From a virus, in the IMG/VR virus record IMGVR_UViG_3300042301_003361, positions 1-41,626 of that record: a DNA stretch of 41,626 nt. The stretch is one strand, 5' to 3'. The notes beneath the pieces are model-generated. The model was not told the DNA's origin. It ran no database searches and saw only the letters and a list, made by a program, of their open reading frames with translations. A program made the translations under genes and the position numbers. Shown here in pieces: positions 21,575 to 30,850 of the stretch (its first letter is position 1; each line of letters opens with the position of its first letter).

Positions 21575-22013
21575 ATTAATACTATTACCATTCCTGTTGC
21601 TATGCTCGTGTTCGTCAATAAAAACAATCAAAAATACGCAAAGTAAAACTCTCGTAGCGCAACAAAACCACAACACATCGTTAAAGAGGCAGATTATGGC
21701 CAGGATAACGGCTTACTGGCCCGGGGAGGATAAGTGGACATCCAGAGGTCAAACCTCAACAGGAGCGCCCCTGGTGCATAAAACAACCGCTGCTATAGAT
21801 CCAAGATTAATACCTTATGGTTCAAGGATAAATATACCTGATTTAAATATGAATTTAATTGCGGCTGATACTGGAAGTGCAGTTAAAAAAAGAACAGCCT
21901 CAAGAAAAAGAGGTGGGAATGAACCTATAGTAGATATTTATTTTAAAAGTAAGAAAGAGGCTAAACTATTTTTAGCTAGAATGGATGCGCCAGTATTTAA
22001 AATAAATTATTGA
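21564..22013 (+). CDS. 3D-domain lipoprotein, probable cell-wall enzyme
   Basis: 149 residues. The N-terminus is a lipoprotein signal: MKTK, hydrophobic LILLPFLLL, and a CSC lipobox with Cys16 as the lipidated residue. The mature part is a double-psi beta-barrel of the 3D type, named for three conserved Asp, here Asp79 (AAIDPRLIPYGS), Asp102 (AADTGS) and Asp124 (IVDIYF). This is the catalytic fold of MltA-type lytic transglycosylases and related peptidoglycan-active proteins. An outer-membrane-anchored wall enzyme would suit lysis or envelope remodelling. Its TGA directly abuts the stop codon of the convergent tail gene. Confidence 0.75.
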   Translation: MKTKLILLPFLLLCSCSSIKTIKNTQSKTLVAQQNHNTSLKRQIMARITAYWPGEDKWTSRGQTSTGAPLVHKTTAAIDPRLIPYGSRINIPDLNMNLIAADTGSAVKKRTASRKRGGNEPIVDIYFKSKKEAKLFLARMDAPVFKINY

Positions 22014-22892
22014 TTAAGGAATTAAAGAAGATGATGACGAGGACGATCCGCTTATATCAATTCCGCTTCCACTAATTCCACCACCACTTCCTGTTATATC
22101 AAAAGAACTATCCGATGCAAAGTCTGAGGTATAATCAGAATTGTAATCTGAGTTATAATCCGATGCAAAGTCTGAAGCGTAATCAGATGTATATTCAGAA
22201 GTATAGTATGACGGATCGTAATCTGACGAATCATAAGAACTGAGATAATAATCAGATGATTGATCCTGAGAATCTTGGGAATCTTGGGAATCCTCGGAAC
22301 TATCATCAGAGCTTTCGTAAGAACTATAATCGCTACTATCAGATTCGTCTGACGATTCTTCACTTGAAAAATTACTATCGTCACCTATAAATGTCGGATA
22401 AAAGAATATATCAGATTTCAATTTTTGATTTATATCAACATAATCAGAAGAGAATATAATCTCTGCTAATTCTATACAAGTTTCACTTTCATTATATTCT
22501 GGGACTTCGCTATCTGCATAAACTTTAGCGTTTAAAACAGTAACCATCGCTTTATTTGATGTGTAATCACCGGTTCCCATTTTCTTATTTAAGAAACCTT
22601 GTTTATAATGTTCTTTTTCTGGTTCAGTTAAATCTTCATAAATAGTTCTATTATTATGATTTATCTTAACAAAAATTTTATTAGTTTTTTCAGTGACTTC
22701 TAATATAGTCAAGTTACTCTCTAAAATATCTTTTTCGGCGCCTTCTACATCTATATAACTTTTATTTAAGTTAGTAGGATCTAAAAAATGAAGCTTACCT
22801 TCACTAACTAATAATTTGCATTTTTTACTATCTTTATTAAACCCAGCGGAATGAATAGAGAAAGGTTTTTTTTCTAAATAGTAATATTCCAT
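22014..22892 (-). CDS. Tail-associated protein with Ser/Asp/Tyr repeat tail
   Basis: 292 residues. Residues 1-172 form an ordered part whose C-terminal half (VLNAKVYADSEV...ETCIELAEIIF...DINQKLKSDIFF) resembles the end of the next gene upstream, so the two are paralogues. From about residue 173 the sequence is low complexity: SSD/SSE runs, SQDSQDSQD, then repeats of Y-x-SD and F-A-SD, ending in Gly/Ser. At DNA level TCCGATGCAAAGTCTGA occurs twice (22111-22127, 22159-22175). The tail is strongly acidic and could bind Ca2+ or act as a flexible spacer. Last gene of the tail run, so a fibre or adaptor role is likely but not shown. Confidence 0.65.
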   Translation of the reverse strand: MEYYYLEKKPFSIHSAGFNKDSKKCKLLVSEGKLHFLDPTNLNKSYIDVEGAEKDILESNLTILEVTEKTNKIFVKINHNNRTIYEDLTEPEKEHYKQGFLNKKMGTGDYTSNKAMVTVLNAKVYADSEVPEYNESETCIELAEIIFSSDYVDINQKLKSDIFFYPTFIGDDSNFSSEESSDESDSSDYSSYESSDDSSEDSQDSQDSQDQSSDYYLSSYDSSDYDPSYYTSEYTSDYASDFASDYNSDYNSDYTSDFASDSSFDITGSGGGISGSGIDISGSSSSSSSLIP

Positions 22893-22893
22893 A

Positions 22894-23355
22894 TTAGGCG
22901 GATTCTTTAGTACCCCAAACTAAAATATAAATATCGGAGCTTAGTTTTTGCTTAACAGATAAAACACTTTTATTTATATCGTAATCTAATTCAGCTAAAT
23001 TTATATATGAATAAGATTCCGCGTCAGATGAGGATTCGCCAGCAGCTTTTTCACCATCTGTTATAACTTTTGCGCTCAATATATTACAGCTTCTTAAAAA
23101 ACTAACTTCACTAGGTTTTTCATGCTCAACTCTTATATATAAGGACATTGGCCCTTCTATAGTAAATATAAGATCCTGGAGATTGTCAGTTACAGTTGAC
23201 CATATTGGTTTCAAGAAACCCTCCTCAGAACTTATTGGCTTAACATCTGTTCTTTCTAACGTATCGGCTTTGTACACAAAACCTTCATTAATAGATAACG
23301 CCTGTTTACCTACTTGAATTATCTCAAATGCGTGTGGCTTTCTATTTAAGGTCAT
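22894..23355 (-). CDS. Tail-associated protein, paralogue of its downstream neighbour
   Basis: 153 residues from ATG 23355, which overlaps the upstream stop as ATGA. Its segment ILSAKVITDGEKA...YSYINLAELDYDINKSVLSVKQKLSSDIYI can be laid over the matching part of the 292-residue gene product next to it. No enzymatic motif. Position at the distal end of a tail operon and all-beta character suggest a structural virion protein. Confidence 0.6.
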   Translation of the reverse strand: MTLNRKPHAFEIIQVGKQALSINEGFVYKADTLERTDVKPISSEEGFLKPIWSTVTDNLQDLIFTIEGPMSLYIRVEHEKPSEVSFLRSCNILSAKVITDGEKAAGESSSDAESYSYINLAELDYDINKSVLSVKQKLSSDIYILVWGTKESA

Positions 23356-24836
23356 GTTGCGAAAAAGTCGTATTCTAAACTTTCAATACCATTTGATATT
23401 CTTAAAACACCTTTGTCGGCGGATTTTGGATTTAATGGAGTATAATATATTCTTCCATAAAAATCATAATACCCATTTATATCTCCGCTATTATAATAAC
23501 CGGAAGCATCTACATAACCTTCAAGAGAGAAATCTTTAGAAACGCTAAAATCTTCATTTCCTGTTATTAGATTAAAATTAGCTTTATCCAATAAATAGTC
23601 ACTATCATAACCAGATGCAGAAGCCATAAATCCAGTTGATTCAATAGACATGTATTTGCTAAGAATTATTCCAGTATTAACCTGGCCTGAATAAGTTCCA
23701 GTTGGAGACGAAACTATTCCAAGATAATTATATGATAAAGTTGGTGTTCCAGTTAGTGTTTGATTAAATAAATACTTTCCACTATTACTAAGATTCAATA
23801 TTCCTGTTAATGAGAACTGAATTACTCCAGTTGACATAACTCCACCTTCAAGACCACTAACTGTTACAAACGGCTCGTAAACCAATTCTCCGGTTGTAAA
23901 GAAATACCCAGATGAAGATCCAGTTGCGATAACAACAGGACTTATTAGATATCCTACCATATTCTCGGAATATAAAGTTCCGCTTCCGACTAGATATCCA
24001 GTAAAAGTGCCTGTTCCAATTCCGCTGCCAGTTACCATAACTTCACTATCAGACTGAGTATGATAAAGTCCTATTGTTAGTGGTTTCTCTTTTGTCCAAA
24101 AATAAGAAACATTAAACGAGAGATAATCTCCAGCGCCGGTTGTTAATACCCTATTATCTCCGTAGAAATTCAAATACCCTGTATCAACATCGTCATTTAC
24201 TTCGGTCGATACATATTCGATGAAATCGCCGAAATTTGTTTTTATTTGAACCGGAATTGAATCATCGTTGCCAAAATAATCTCCAGAAACAACATAGTTG
24301 TATGAGTAACTAGATACTCCAGTAGATGATACCCCAGATCCATTTAGTAAATTATTATATCCAGATATGGAATATATATTTGCATATTTATTATCTATAA
24401 TTATCGAGCCGCTATATAATACTTGATCTGATGTTGATATTGGACTAAATGTTATATTTGGTTTTTTTAGCTCCATAGATAAACTAATATCCATTGGAAT
24501 ACTTTTATTATCTATTACAAATTTGTCGAAATATTCACCTGTACTAAAAAATGAACCTGTGTTTTTAATAGCTCCTATTATATTGTCGTCTATATAGTAT
24601 GATATATTTTTATTAGACTTACTATAAATAGCTTTGAAATTAAACGAATCACCATGTGAATATACAAATTTATTTGTATTGTCAAATAGTGCTTTATTTT
24701 TAGATGTAAACTTGAAATTATTGTTACCGCTTACATAAAAAGAAAATTCGTTAGAAGTGTTTTGAAAATCAACTTCAAAAGAGAAATCTCCAGATTGTCT
24801 AAAAAATGATTTTGTATGTTTTCCGGTAATATTCAT
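23352..24836 (-). CDS. Gly/Ser/Thr-rich tail fibre-like protein
   Basis: 494 residues, ATGA overlap with both neighbours. Nearly all-beta, with a very high content of Gly, Ser, Thr, Tyr and Asn and many TG/SG turns at short intervals (VTGSGIGTGTFTGYLVGSGT; STGVIQFSLTGILNLSNSG). The N-terminal 110 residues (FSFEVDFQNTSNEFSFYVSGN...SYYIDDNIIGAI) look like a lectin-like beta-sandwich. Such turn-rich sequences are usual in fibre and appendage proteins. Exact role unknown. Confidence 0.65.
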   Translation of the reverse strand: MNITGKHTKSFFRQSGDFSFEVDFQNTSNEFSFYVSGNNNFKFTSKNKALFDNTNKFVYSHGDSFNFKAIYSKSNKNISYYIDDNIIGAIKNTGSFFSTGEYFDKFVIDNKSIPMDISLSMELKKPNITFSPISTSDQVLYSGSIIIDNKYANIYSISGYNNLLNGSGVSSTGVSSYSYNYVVSGDYFGNDDSIPVQIKTNFGDFIEYVSTEVNDDVDTGYLNFYGDNRVLTTGAGDYLSFNVSYFWTKEKPLTIGLYHTQSDSEVMVTGSGIGTGTFTGYLVGSGTLYSENMVGYLISPVVIATGSSSGYFFTTGELVYEPFVTVSGLEGGVMSTGVIQFSLTGILNLSNSGKYLFNQTLTGTPTLSYNYLGIVSSPTGTYSGQVNTGIILSKYMSIESTGFMASASGYDSDYLLDKANFNLITGNEDFSVSKDFSLEGYVDASGYYNSGDINGYYDFYGRIYYTPLNPKSADKGVLRISNGIESLEYDFFAT

Positions 24837-27388
24837 AGTATATTTTTTAATCCAGATCTAAATATTTTATTTCCATAGCTTCTTATCCAGTTTATTTCAA
24901 AATCTTTGTTTAATATATTCTCCGATTTTCTTATTTTTGGAATAGACGAGAATGATAGTTGTGTTGACCATCCATCATTGCCGTCAAATCGTATAGATAT
25001 TGATTGAAGACCATCGGATACAGTAAAAGTTTTAGCCGGGAACCCTGACAAGGAATAATCTTTTCTAAGTAATACTTTATTCTTGGGATTAAAAGGCGGA
25101 TCAAAAACCTGTCTTGAGAAATCTTTAACTAAATCTCTTATCGACTCTATATTATATTGACATTTTTTAATTATTCCTTTTTCTAATAAAGAAACGAATT
25201 GCTGAGTTACATCTCTGTAATTTATAGATAGAGATAAACTTAAATCATCAAAAATAGGAATTTTTGTTAAGACAAACTGTTGTTTTTCTAAACCTACATT
25301 AATTGTATTTCCTGAAGATGTTCCAGTTCTTATTACTGTATATCCAGCAAATTCACTACCATAATCCCAGGACTGGACCGGTGTATAAAATCTCATTTTC
25401 CCTTTGGCAACTGTAAATGATTTACATAGTGTAGATCTTAAACCATAGGTTGTTGTGTAGTCATTTTGCGAAACTGTTATATTTTTGTTTTCAAATGGAT
25501 GATCCTTCAATTCCATTCCAGCGTCGAGTTCTATAGATCTCAATTCATTTGCTGTAGGAACCTTAAATGCGAAGTACATATATTTAACACCTGACTTATC
25601 TTCTAGTAGCTGGTCCTCTTCTGTTAAAACTTCAGCATTTGAATCAAATTCAATATAAGGGGCTCTTATTTTTTCAAGAACCTCTTCAAAGACATCAATA
25701 ACATCCCCAACTGGCGATACAGCCCAAGCTCCAGTTCTTTCTAGTACAATTGCACTTTTTTCTTTTCTAACATTTTTTATAGTAGTTTCGTCTTCTGGAG
25801 TTTCTGGATCATCAACTGTATCAACCTCTGTTTTCAAGAATCTATTCACTAAACCGTTCCATTGAGTAGGTAATATATTACCTATATCAAGAGCAAATCC
25901 ACTATTAGGCTCATCTGTAGAAGATTGATAAACCTTAACTCCTCCATCTGGACTTGAGTATTGAACATTCGCGCTATTGATAGTTCTTAACCAATATTTT
26001 CCAATAAAGTCATTTATTAAACTTTCTTCAAACTTCAAATATCTATCTTTAGAATAGAGTTTTCTATATCCTCTGAAAAATACAAAATCTTCTATTTTTA
26101 ATCCTTTTTTAGATAGAGCTTTTTGACTCATATCTGGAGATGATTCTAATATTTTAACCAAATCTGAATTATCTGGTTCTATAGACTTTTCTAAGACTAT
26201 ACCAAGTTCTTTATATTCTCTACATTTAGAATCTGGATTATCTTTTAAATCATTAAAGAAATTATATAGATATCTTAATATAAATAGATCTCTAGCTAAT
26301 AATGAAACTTTTTCTAAAGCCAATAGAGCTAAAAAGAATTCTATTTTTTGTAATTCGTTTGATAATAAAGGAGAAGAAGCTATTCCTGTGTATCCTAACG
26401 CTTCCCAATTTATGACACTACTTGTTCCGGTGTTATTTGACGTTCCTAAAATATCTCTTATAGTAAGAGGTAATAAAGATAAACGATAAACATTGTTAGA
26501 CTGGGCGCTATCGTATTGTTTAATTTCGCCCTGCGCGCCAAAATATGTTATAGCTCCGTATGTAGAGTTGTCTTCTATAGTTTCGGTTTCTGAATAGTCT
26601 CTCATCTGGCATCCATTTGTTATACCAGAATCGTTAATATCTATTCCATTTTTCAAGTCTATAAATCTTACAACACCGTTGTCCCAAACGAATGTTATAT
26701 TATAATCTGCGCACCATTGATTTAAAACCTCTCTTAACGAACCTGTGGTTCTATTATAGTATGTATTATTTTCTATGAATCTAGGTAAATTCGAAAATAC
26801 GATATTCTTAGCCCTTGCGGCGGTCAGTAAATCCTGGAATTTATAAACAACATCAAGTATTTGAATCTTTTTTTGTTGCTCACAATCTATTCTTTTTTCC
26901 AATCCCTCTTGGCTTACAATATCTCCAGATACTTGTAAACCAGTAGAACTTGACTGGAATGGGTTACATGGATCTTCAAAATTACTTTGAATACCGGCAC
27001 ATGGATCAACTTGTTCACCAAGTAGAATTACATTTTGAGAAGTTCCTTCATAAACAGTATCAAATCCCGCTCCATGAATACCCTTTAATCCAACAAATAT
27101 TTTATCTAAGATAATACTTGTATCCATATATTTTATGGAAAGAATATTACCTTCGCTACTATTTGATATTGTTGACGATACTGGATACCCCTTGAATGTA
27201 AAGAAATTACCTATTTTAATTACTGTCGGGCTGGAAGTTTGTTTAGTTGGATGTTTATAATCACCCGTTTGATTGACTAATTTGATTTCTAATACAGACG
27301 GTTCCTTGCCGCCATTGTTACTAAAATCAATAGAATAGACTGGCATTACACTTCCATTTATGTAAATCTTTTCGGCATTTATTATCAT
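24833..27388 (-). CDS. Baseplate hub-like tail protein
   Basis: 851 residues. The N-terminus (MIINAEKIYINGSVMPVYSIDFSN) and a segment near residue 205-235 (TTGSLREVLNQWCADYNITFVWDNGVVRFIDL) resemble phage hub/tail proteins of the gp27/gpD kind, in which a short helix-strand unit binds the tail tube. The C-terminal part is beta-rich with SLSGFPAKTFTVSDGLQSISIRFDGNDGWSTQLSFS, a pattern common in baseplate components. It follows the tape-measure and distal tail genes, in the usual order for a hub. Homology at this distance needs profile search. Confidence 0.6.
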   Translation of the reverse strand: MIINAEKIYINGSVMPVYSIDFSNNGGKEPSVLEIKLVNQTGDYKHPTKQTSSPTVIKIGNFFTFKGYPVSSTISNSSEGNILSIKYMDTSIILDKIFVGLKGIHGAGFDTVYEGTSQNVILLGEQVDPCAGIQSNFEDPCNPFQSSSTGLQVSGDIVSQEGLEKRIDCEQQKKIQILDVVYKFQDLLTAARAKNIVFSNLPRFIENNTYYNRTTGSLREVLNQWCADYNITFVWDNGVVRFIDLKNGIDINDSGITNGCQMRDYSETETIEDNSTYGAITYFGAQGEIKQYDSAQSNNVYRLSLLPLTIRDILGTSNNTGTSSVINWEALGYTGIASSPLLSNELQKIEFFLALLALEKVSLLARDLFILRYLYNFFNDLKDNPDSKCREYKELGIVLEKSIEPDNSDLVKILESSPDMSQKALSKKGLKIEDFVFFRGYRKLYSKDRYLKFEESLINDFIGKYWLRTINSANVQYSSPDGGVKVYQSSTDEPNSGFALDIGNILPTQWNGLVNRFLKTEVDTVDDPETPEDETTIKNVRKEKSAIVLERTGAWAVSPVGDVIDVFEEVLEKIRAPYIEFDSNAEVLTEEDQLLEDKSGVKYMYFAFKVPTANELRSIELDAGMELKDHPFENKNITVSQNDYTTTYGLRSTLCKSFTVAKGKMRFYTPVQSWDYGSEFAGYTVIRTGTSSGNTINVGLEKQQFVLTKIPIFDDLSLSLSINYRDVTQQFVSLLEKGIIKKCQYNIESIRDLVKDFSRQVFDPPFNPKNKVLLRKDYSLSGFPAKTFTVSDGLQSISIRFDGNDGWSTQLSFSSIPKIRKSENILNKDFEINWIRSYGNKIFRSGLKNIL

Positions 27389-27389
27389 A

Positions 27390-29063
27390 TTAATTCCAGT
27401 TCTCCTCTATTGCACTCCAAATTTGATTTTGTATATTAGGTATATCTACGTTATGATATGAATCTAATACAGATGTTTCTATAAAAGAATCTTTTGGTAT
27501 TCTTCTAAATGGGCCGTATGAATTTACACCAGTAAAACATATCGAATTGCCCGGCCAAAACTTTCCTGTTGCAGATGTTTTTAATGATAGATTTAATAAT
27601 GTCATTGATCTATTTGTATCATCATATATCAAATAATCATCAAAACTTTCATTATATGGCGCTATATCAATATAGCTATTATTTATTGTATAGTCTAAAG
27701 GATTTAATAGTTGTCCATTGTAGTACATTCTACCGGAATCTTGAACTTTAAATAATCCAGAAATTGAATTAAATGAAGCTATTAAATTCATATTATAAAA
27801 ATTCTCTTCTGGTATTGTTCCGAGTATAGTTGATTGATATGAATCTGTAGATAATATACCGTCCATTTCAAATCCACTATAATATCCGCTATCTATAGTT
27901 ATTGCTTCACTTGAAGTAATTCCAGATATATTATAGATATAATCTAAATCCAAAGCCACGTTATCAGAACTAAATAGACTAGGTTTATTTATAGTTAGAT
28001 TATGAGATATAAATAGTTTATTATTTGAATCTCTTGAAATTCTGCAAGATCCGTTAAATGAAAAGTTTCCGCTAGTTCCTGTTGATAATGGAGAAGTTAA
28101 TGTAAAAGGCGACGGTATATAAATAACCGCTCCTGTATTGGAACAGAATCTTTGATCTATACCTGTTTTAACTACATAAGTTTCAGAACTTACTATTCCT
28201 CCTGGGAGAGATGGATTTCCAGATGAATAACCATATCCAATATTTCCAGTTACGCTCGCAATATAATTGCCTTTCTGTATAGACTGATTTATTAAATATG
28301 AGTTAAAATTCATTGCACCTGAATTAAACATATTTATAAAATTAGAAGGAATCTTATCTAAAGACGGATTTCTTATACTGTAAGAATCTAATATTCCGGT
28401 TAATACAGTAGTTGTGCTAACAGTTTCTGGACAAAAACCCTGGAATAGATAATCTACATAGTAATCATCAATCGGGGCATTTATTATTGCATACTGATCG
28501 AATATACCTTTGAATGGCTTGCCAAGAGACTGCCCCGAGTATAGATAAGTTTTATTTCTTGAATAGTAATCTCCTAGTGGTAAATCATCATAGGCAACAT
28601 ATAACTCGCCGCTTACTGATACTCTTATATCACTATCAAATAGAAAGGTTTCACTTTCTTGAATCTTTTTTGAATAAATATCATATTTATATATGGTGAA
28701 AAAATTATCAGTTTGCTTAAATGCTAGACAGTTTTTCTGTCCAAGATTTATATCAAACGTGTGGATATAACCTGTATTCGGCGCGAAACCCTCAACAAAA
28801 AGTTTATTATTATCATTTATTCCAAGTATCCAGCCACCATCAAATCCTTCTTCTCTTTTAGAAAATAAAACTGCATTATCAGAAGTGGTTCGACTGTATG
28901 TAAAAAATACAGTTAAATCATTAGATATATCATGATGAAGATTACCACTTGGAGATACTATACTATTTGTTGAAAAATTACCAATTGGACTAGGATACGG
29001 AGTTATAAAATTTAACAACTCGGCATCCAATTTACTTTTCTGGTAATAATAATTAAATTCCAT
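27390..29063 (-). CDS. Tail protein with LamG-like N-terminal domain
   Basis: 557 residues from ATG 29063. Residues about 45-205 read like a concanavalin/LamG beta-sandwich: LTVFFTYSRTTSDNAVLFSK, GGWILGINDNNKLFVEGF, then GKPFKGIFDQYAIINAPI, the typical last strands of that fold. The remainder is Ser/Gly/Tyr-rich and all-beta. A glycan-binding role in host attachment is plausible. Before the IS200/IS605 insertion this gene lay directly behind the 540-residue tail gene; it is now separated from it by about 1.75 kb. Confidence 0.6.
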   Translation of the reverse strand: MEFNYYYQKSKLDAELLNFITPYPSPIGNFSTNSIVSPSGNLHHDISNDLTVFFTYSRTTSDNAVLFSKREEGFDGGWILGINDNNKLFVEGFAPNTGYIHTFDINLGQKNCLAFKQTDNFFTIYKYDIYSKKIQESETFLFDSDIRVSVSGELYVAYDDLPLGDYYSRNKTYLYSGQSLGKPFKGIFDQYAIINAPIDDYYVDYLFQGFCPETVSTTTVLTGILDSYSIRNPSLDKIPSNFINMFNSGAMNFNSYLINQSIQKGNYIASVTGNIGYGYSSGNPSLPGGIVSSETYVVKTGIDQRFCSNTGAVIYIPSPFTLTSPLSTGTSGNFSFNGSCRISRDSNNKLFISHNLTINKPSLFSSDNVALDLDYIYNISGITSSEAITIDSGYYSGFEMDGILSTDSYQSTILGTIPEENFYNMNLIASFNSISGLFKVQDSGRMYYNGQLLNPLDYTINNSYIDIAPYNESFDDYLIYDDTNRSMTLLNLSLKTSATGKFWPGNSICFTGVNSYGPFRRIPKDSFIETSVLDSYHNVDIPNIQNQIWSAIEENWN

Positions 29064-29178
29064 TCCTTTTATCCCCGTACCTAAAGTATTTTACACTAAG
29101 TTAAGAAAAGAAAGCTCAATTAAAATAATTTGAAAAAAAATTTCAACTTTGAATAATTATGTTGTAATAAAATATATA

Positions 29179-29592
29179 ATGAATTTAGAATCTATAAGCA
29201 AGCAGTATAACTTTGATGGCGGAATGGTTTATTCATGTCAATATCATGTGATTTTTGCGACTAAGTATCGTAGAAAAGTTTTAATAGATGGGGTTGATAC
29301 TGAATTTAAACGTATTTGCCTAGAAAACCAAGAGAAATTGCACTTCAAAATTTTGGAAATGGAAGTGATGCCTGACCATATTCATCTTTTAGTTGAGTCG
29401 AACCCTAAAATTGGCATCTACGATCAAGTAAATAGAATTAAGGGTTTGACAAGTCATGAGCTAAGAAATAAATTCCCCTGGCTCAAAAAGCGCATTCCAA
29501 CGCTTTGGACTCGTTCTAAATTTATCTCTACTGTCGGTGCTGTTTCATTGGAAGTTGTTAAAAAATATATAGAGGATCAAAAAAAAGTTTAA
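29179..29592 (+). CDS. tnpA: IS200/IS605 TnpA transposase (HUH, Y1)
   Basis: 137 residues from ATG 29179; a TTG at 29149 would add ten residues and is less likely. The HUH motif is MPDHIHLLVE with His67 and His69, and the single catalytic Tyr is Tyr130 in VVKKYIEDQ. Length is standard. TnpA nicks and rejoins single-stranded element ends recognised as hairpins. All catalytic residues are present, so it may be active. Its TAA overlaps the tnpB ATG by one base. Confidence 0.92.
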   Translation: MNLESISKQYNFDGGMVYSCQYHVIFATKYRRKVLIDGVDTEFKRICLENQEKLHFKILEMEVMPDHIHLLVESNPKIGIYDQVNRIKGLTSHELRNKFPWLKKRIPTLWTRSKFISTVGAVSLEVVKKYIEDQKKV

Positions 29593-30827
29593 TGAACGAG
29601 CAAAAGAAATACCAGATTAAGAAAACGCTACTTGAAACTAAGTCGCGCCGTAAAGGTATGTCTTGTAAGGTTTTTGAACTAAAAGTTGATGAAAGTAAAT
29701 TATCAAAAAAGAAAGATGAATCATTAGAACAAATTTTCAAAGAGGCGAAGTGGATTTACAATGCGGCGCTGGATTCTGATGATGTTTTTAAATTTGAAGT
29801 TGGCTCGGCTATAAAAGTTAAAGTTTTCAACCCGGAGACAAATCTATGTGATGTTGAAGAAATTCGCCCATTATCTATTGGTAGTCAAATTAAGCAATCT
29901 ATAGTTCAGAGAATAAAACAAAATATTATAAATTTGTCAAAGGCTAAAGCTAAAGGGGTGAGGGTCGGCGCTTTAAAATTTAAAAAAGAGATCAACTCTA
30001 TCCACCTTAAACAATTTGGAACGACTTTTAAAATTGGGAAGAGCTTCGTTTCGGTTCAAAATATTGGCAAAATAAAAGTTAATGGTTTACATCAAATTCG
30101 CGCAGGATATGAAATAGCTAACGCTACATTGGTAAAAAAAGCCTCTGGATATTATATCTTGATTACAATATTTGAACCAAAATCTCAGATTGAAACTTCT
30201 GGGCAAATTGGTTTAGATTTTGGGATTAAAGATGCGATTGTTGATTCAAACGGTAATAAATTTAATTGGAAGTTTAATACAAATAAGATCAAGCGTGATT
30301 GTCGTAGATTCTCAAAGAAGAAAAAAGGCTCTAAAAACAAAATAAAAGCTCAGAAACGTCTTGGGAAATCTTATGAAAAAATCACTCGTCAAAAAGATGA
30401 TGCAGCAAATAAATTTGTATCAACTCTTAAAAAGTATGAAAAAGTTGTAATTCAAGATGAGAATTTAAAAGGCTGGCAAGCAGGATTATTCGGAAAGCAA
30501 GTTCAAGAATCAATTTTGGGAAGAATAAAGGCTAAGATTAAAAACTTAGAGACTTCTCAAGTTATAAATAGATTTTTTCCGACTACCCAATTATGTCCAA
30601 AATGCGAAATTAAAAATAAAATTCCATTAAGCCAACGAGATTATTCGTGTTGTTGTGGTTTCTATCATTTTGATAGAGACGTAAAGGCAGCTCAAGTAAT
30701 TTTAACTTATGGAACAATTCTTGGGGAACCCAAGACTAAGCCTGCGGAGAAAGCGACCTCTTTTTATAACACTTTTAGTGTTTTATTTAAGTCGAATTCA
30801 TTGAAACAGGAAGCCTCAATCCTTTAG
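29592..30827 (+). CDS. tnpB: TnpB RNA-guided nuclease
   Basis: 411 residues. RuvC residues: Asp209 (IGLDFGIKDAI), Glu290 (VVIQDENLKGW) and the HFDRDVKAAQ motif (Asp361/Asp363). The zinc finger is formed by CPKC (335-338) and the CCCGF cluster (353-355). The N-terminal WED/REC-like part is complete, and the length is normal for the family. TnpB is the ancestor of Cas12 and uses an RNA from the element's right end to cut the empty site, which helps retain the element. The 3' part of the gene overlaps that RNA. Confidence 0.92.
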   Translation: MNEQKKYQIKKTLLETKSRRKGMSCKVFELKVDESKLSKKKDESLEQIFKEAKWIYNAALDSDDVFKFEVGSAIKVKVFNPETNLCDVEEIRPLSIGSQIKQSIVQRIKQNIINLSKAKAKGVRVGALKFKKEINSIHLKQFGTTFKIGKSFVSVQNIGKIKVNGLHQIRAGYEIANATLVKKASGYYILITIFEPKSQIETSGQIGLDFGIKDAIVDSNGNKFNWKFNTNKIKRDCRRFSKKKKGSKNKIKAQKRLGKSYEKITRQKDDAANKFVSTLKKYEKVVIQDENLKGWQAGLFGKQVQESILGRIKAKIKNLETSQVINRFFPTTQLCPKCEIKNKIPLSQRDYSCCCGFYHFDRDVKAAQVILTYGTILGEPKTKPAEKATSFYNTFSVLFKSNSLKQEASIL

Positions 30828-30842
30828 GGCGAGGTAGTTCAC
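30700..30842 (+). ncRNA. Omega-RNA (reRNA) scaffold of TnpB
   Basis: The end of tnpB and the right end of the element fold into AACACT-ttt-AGTGTT (near 30769-30783) and CCTC-aat-CCT-tt-AGG-gc-GAGG (near 30814-30834), ending in GTAGTTCAC at 30842. In TnpB systems the guide is the sequence just beyond, here beginning ACGATTAGTTATTTTAGG (30843 on). The 5' limit is approximate. Confidence 0.6.
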
Positions 30843-30850
30843 ACGATTAG

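Larger units (their letters stand above)
29095..30842 (+). mobile_element. IS200/IS605-family insertion sequence
   Basis: Contains tnpA and tnpB in one orientation, opposite to the tail genes, and inserted exactly between two of them. Proposed ends: left after TTTTAC (29089-29094), right at GAGGTAGTTCAC (ending 30842), the usual terminal sequence of such elements. Joining the flanks at these points gives a palindrome, CCTAAA...TTTAGG, in the former intergenic gap, which supports the boundaries. There are no inverted terminal repeats and no target duplication, as expected for HUH-type single-strand transposition. Confidence 0.75.
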
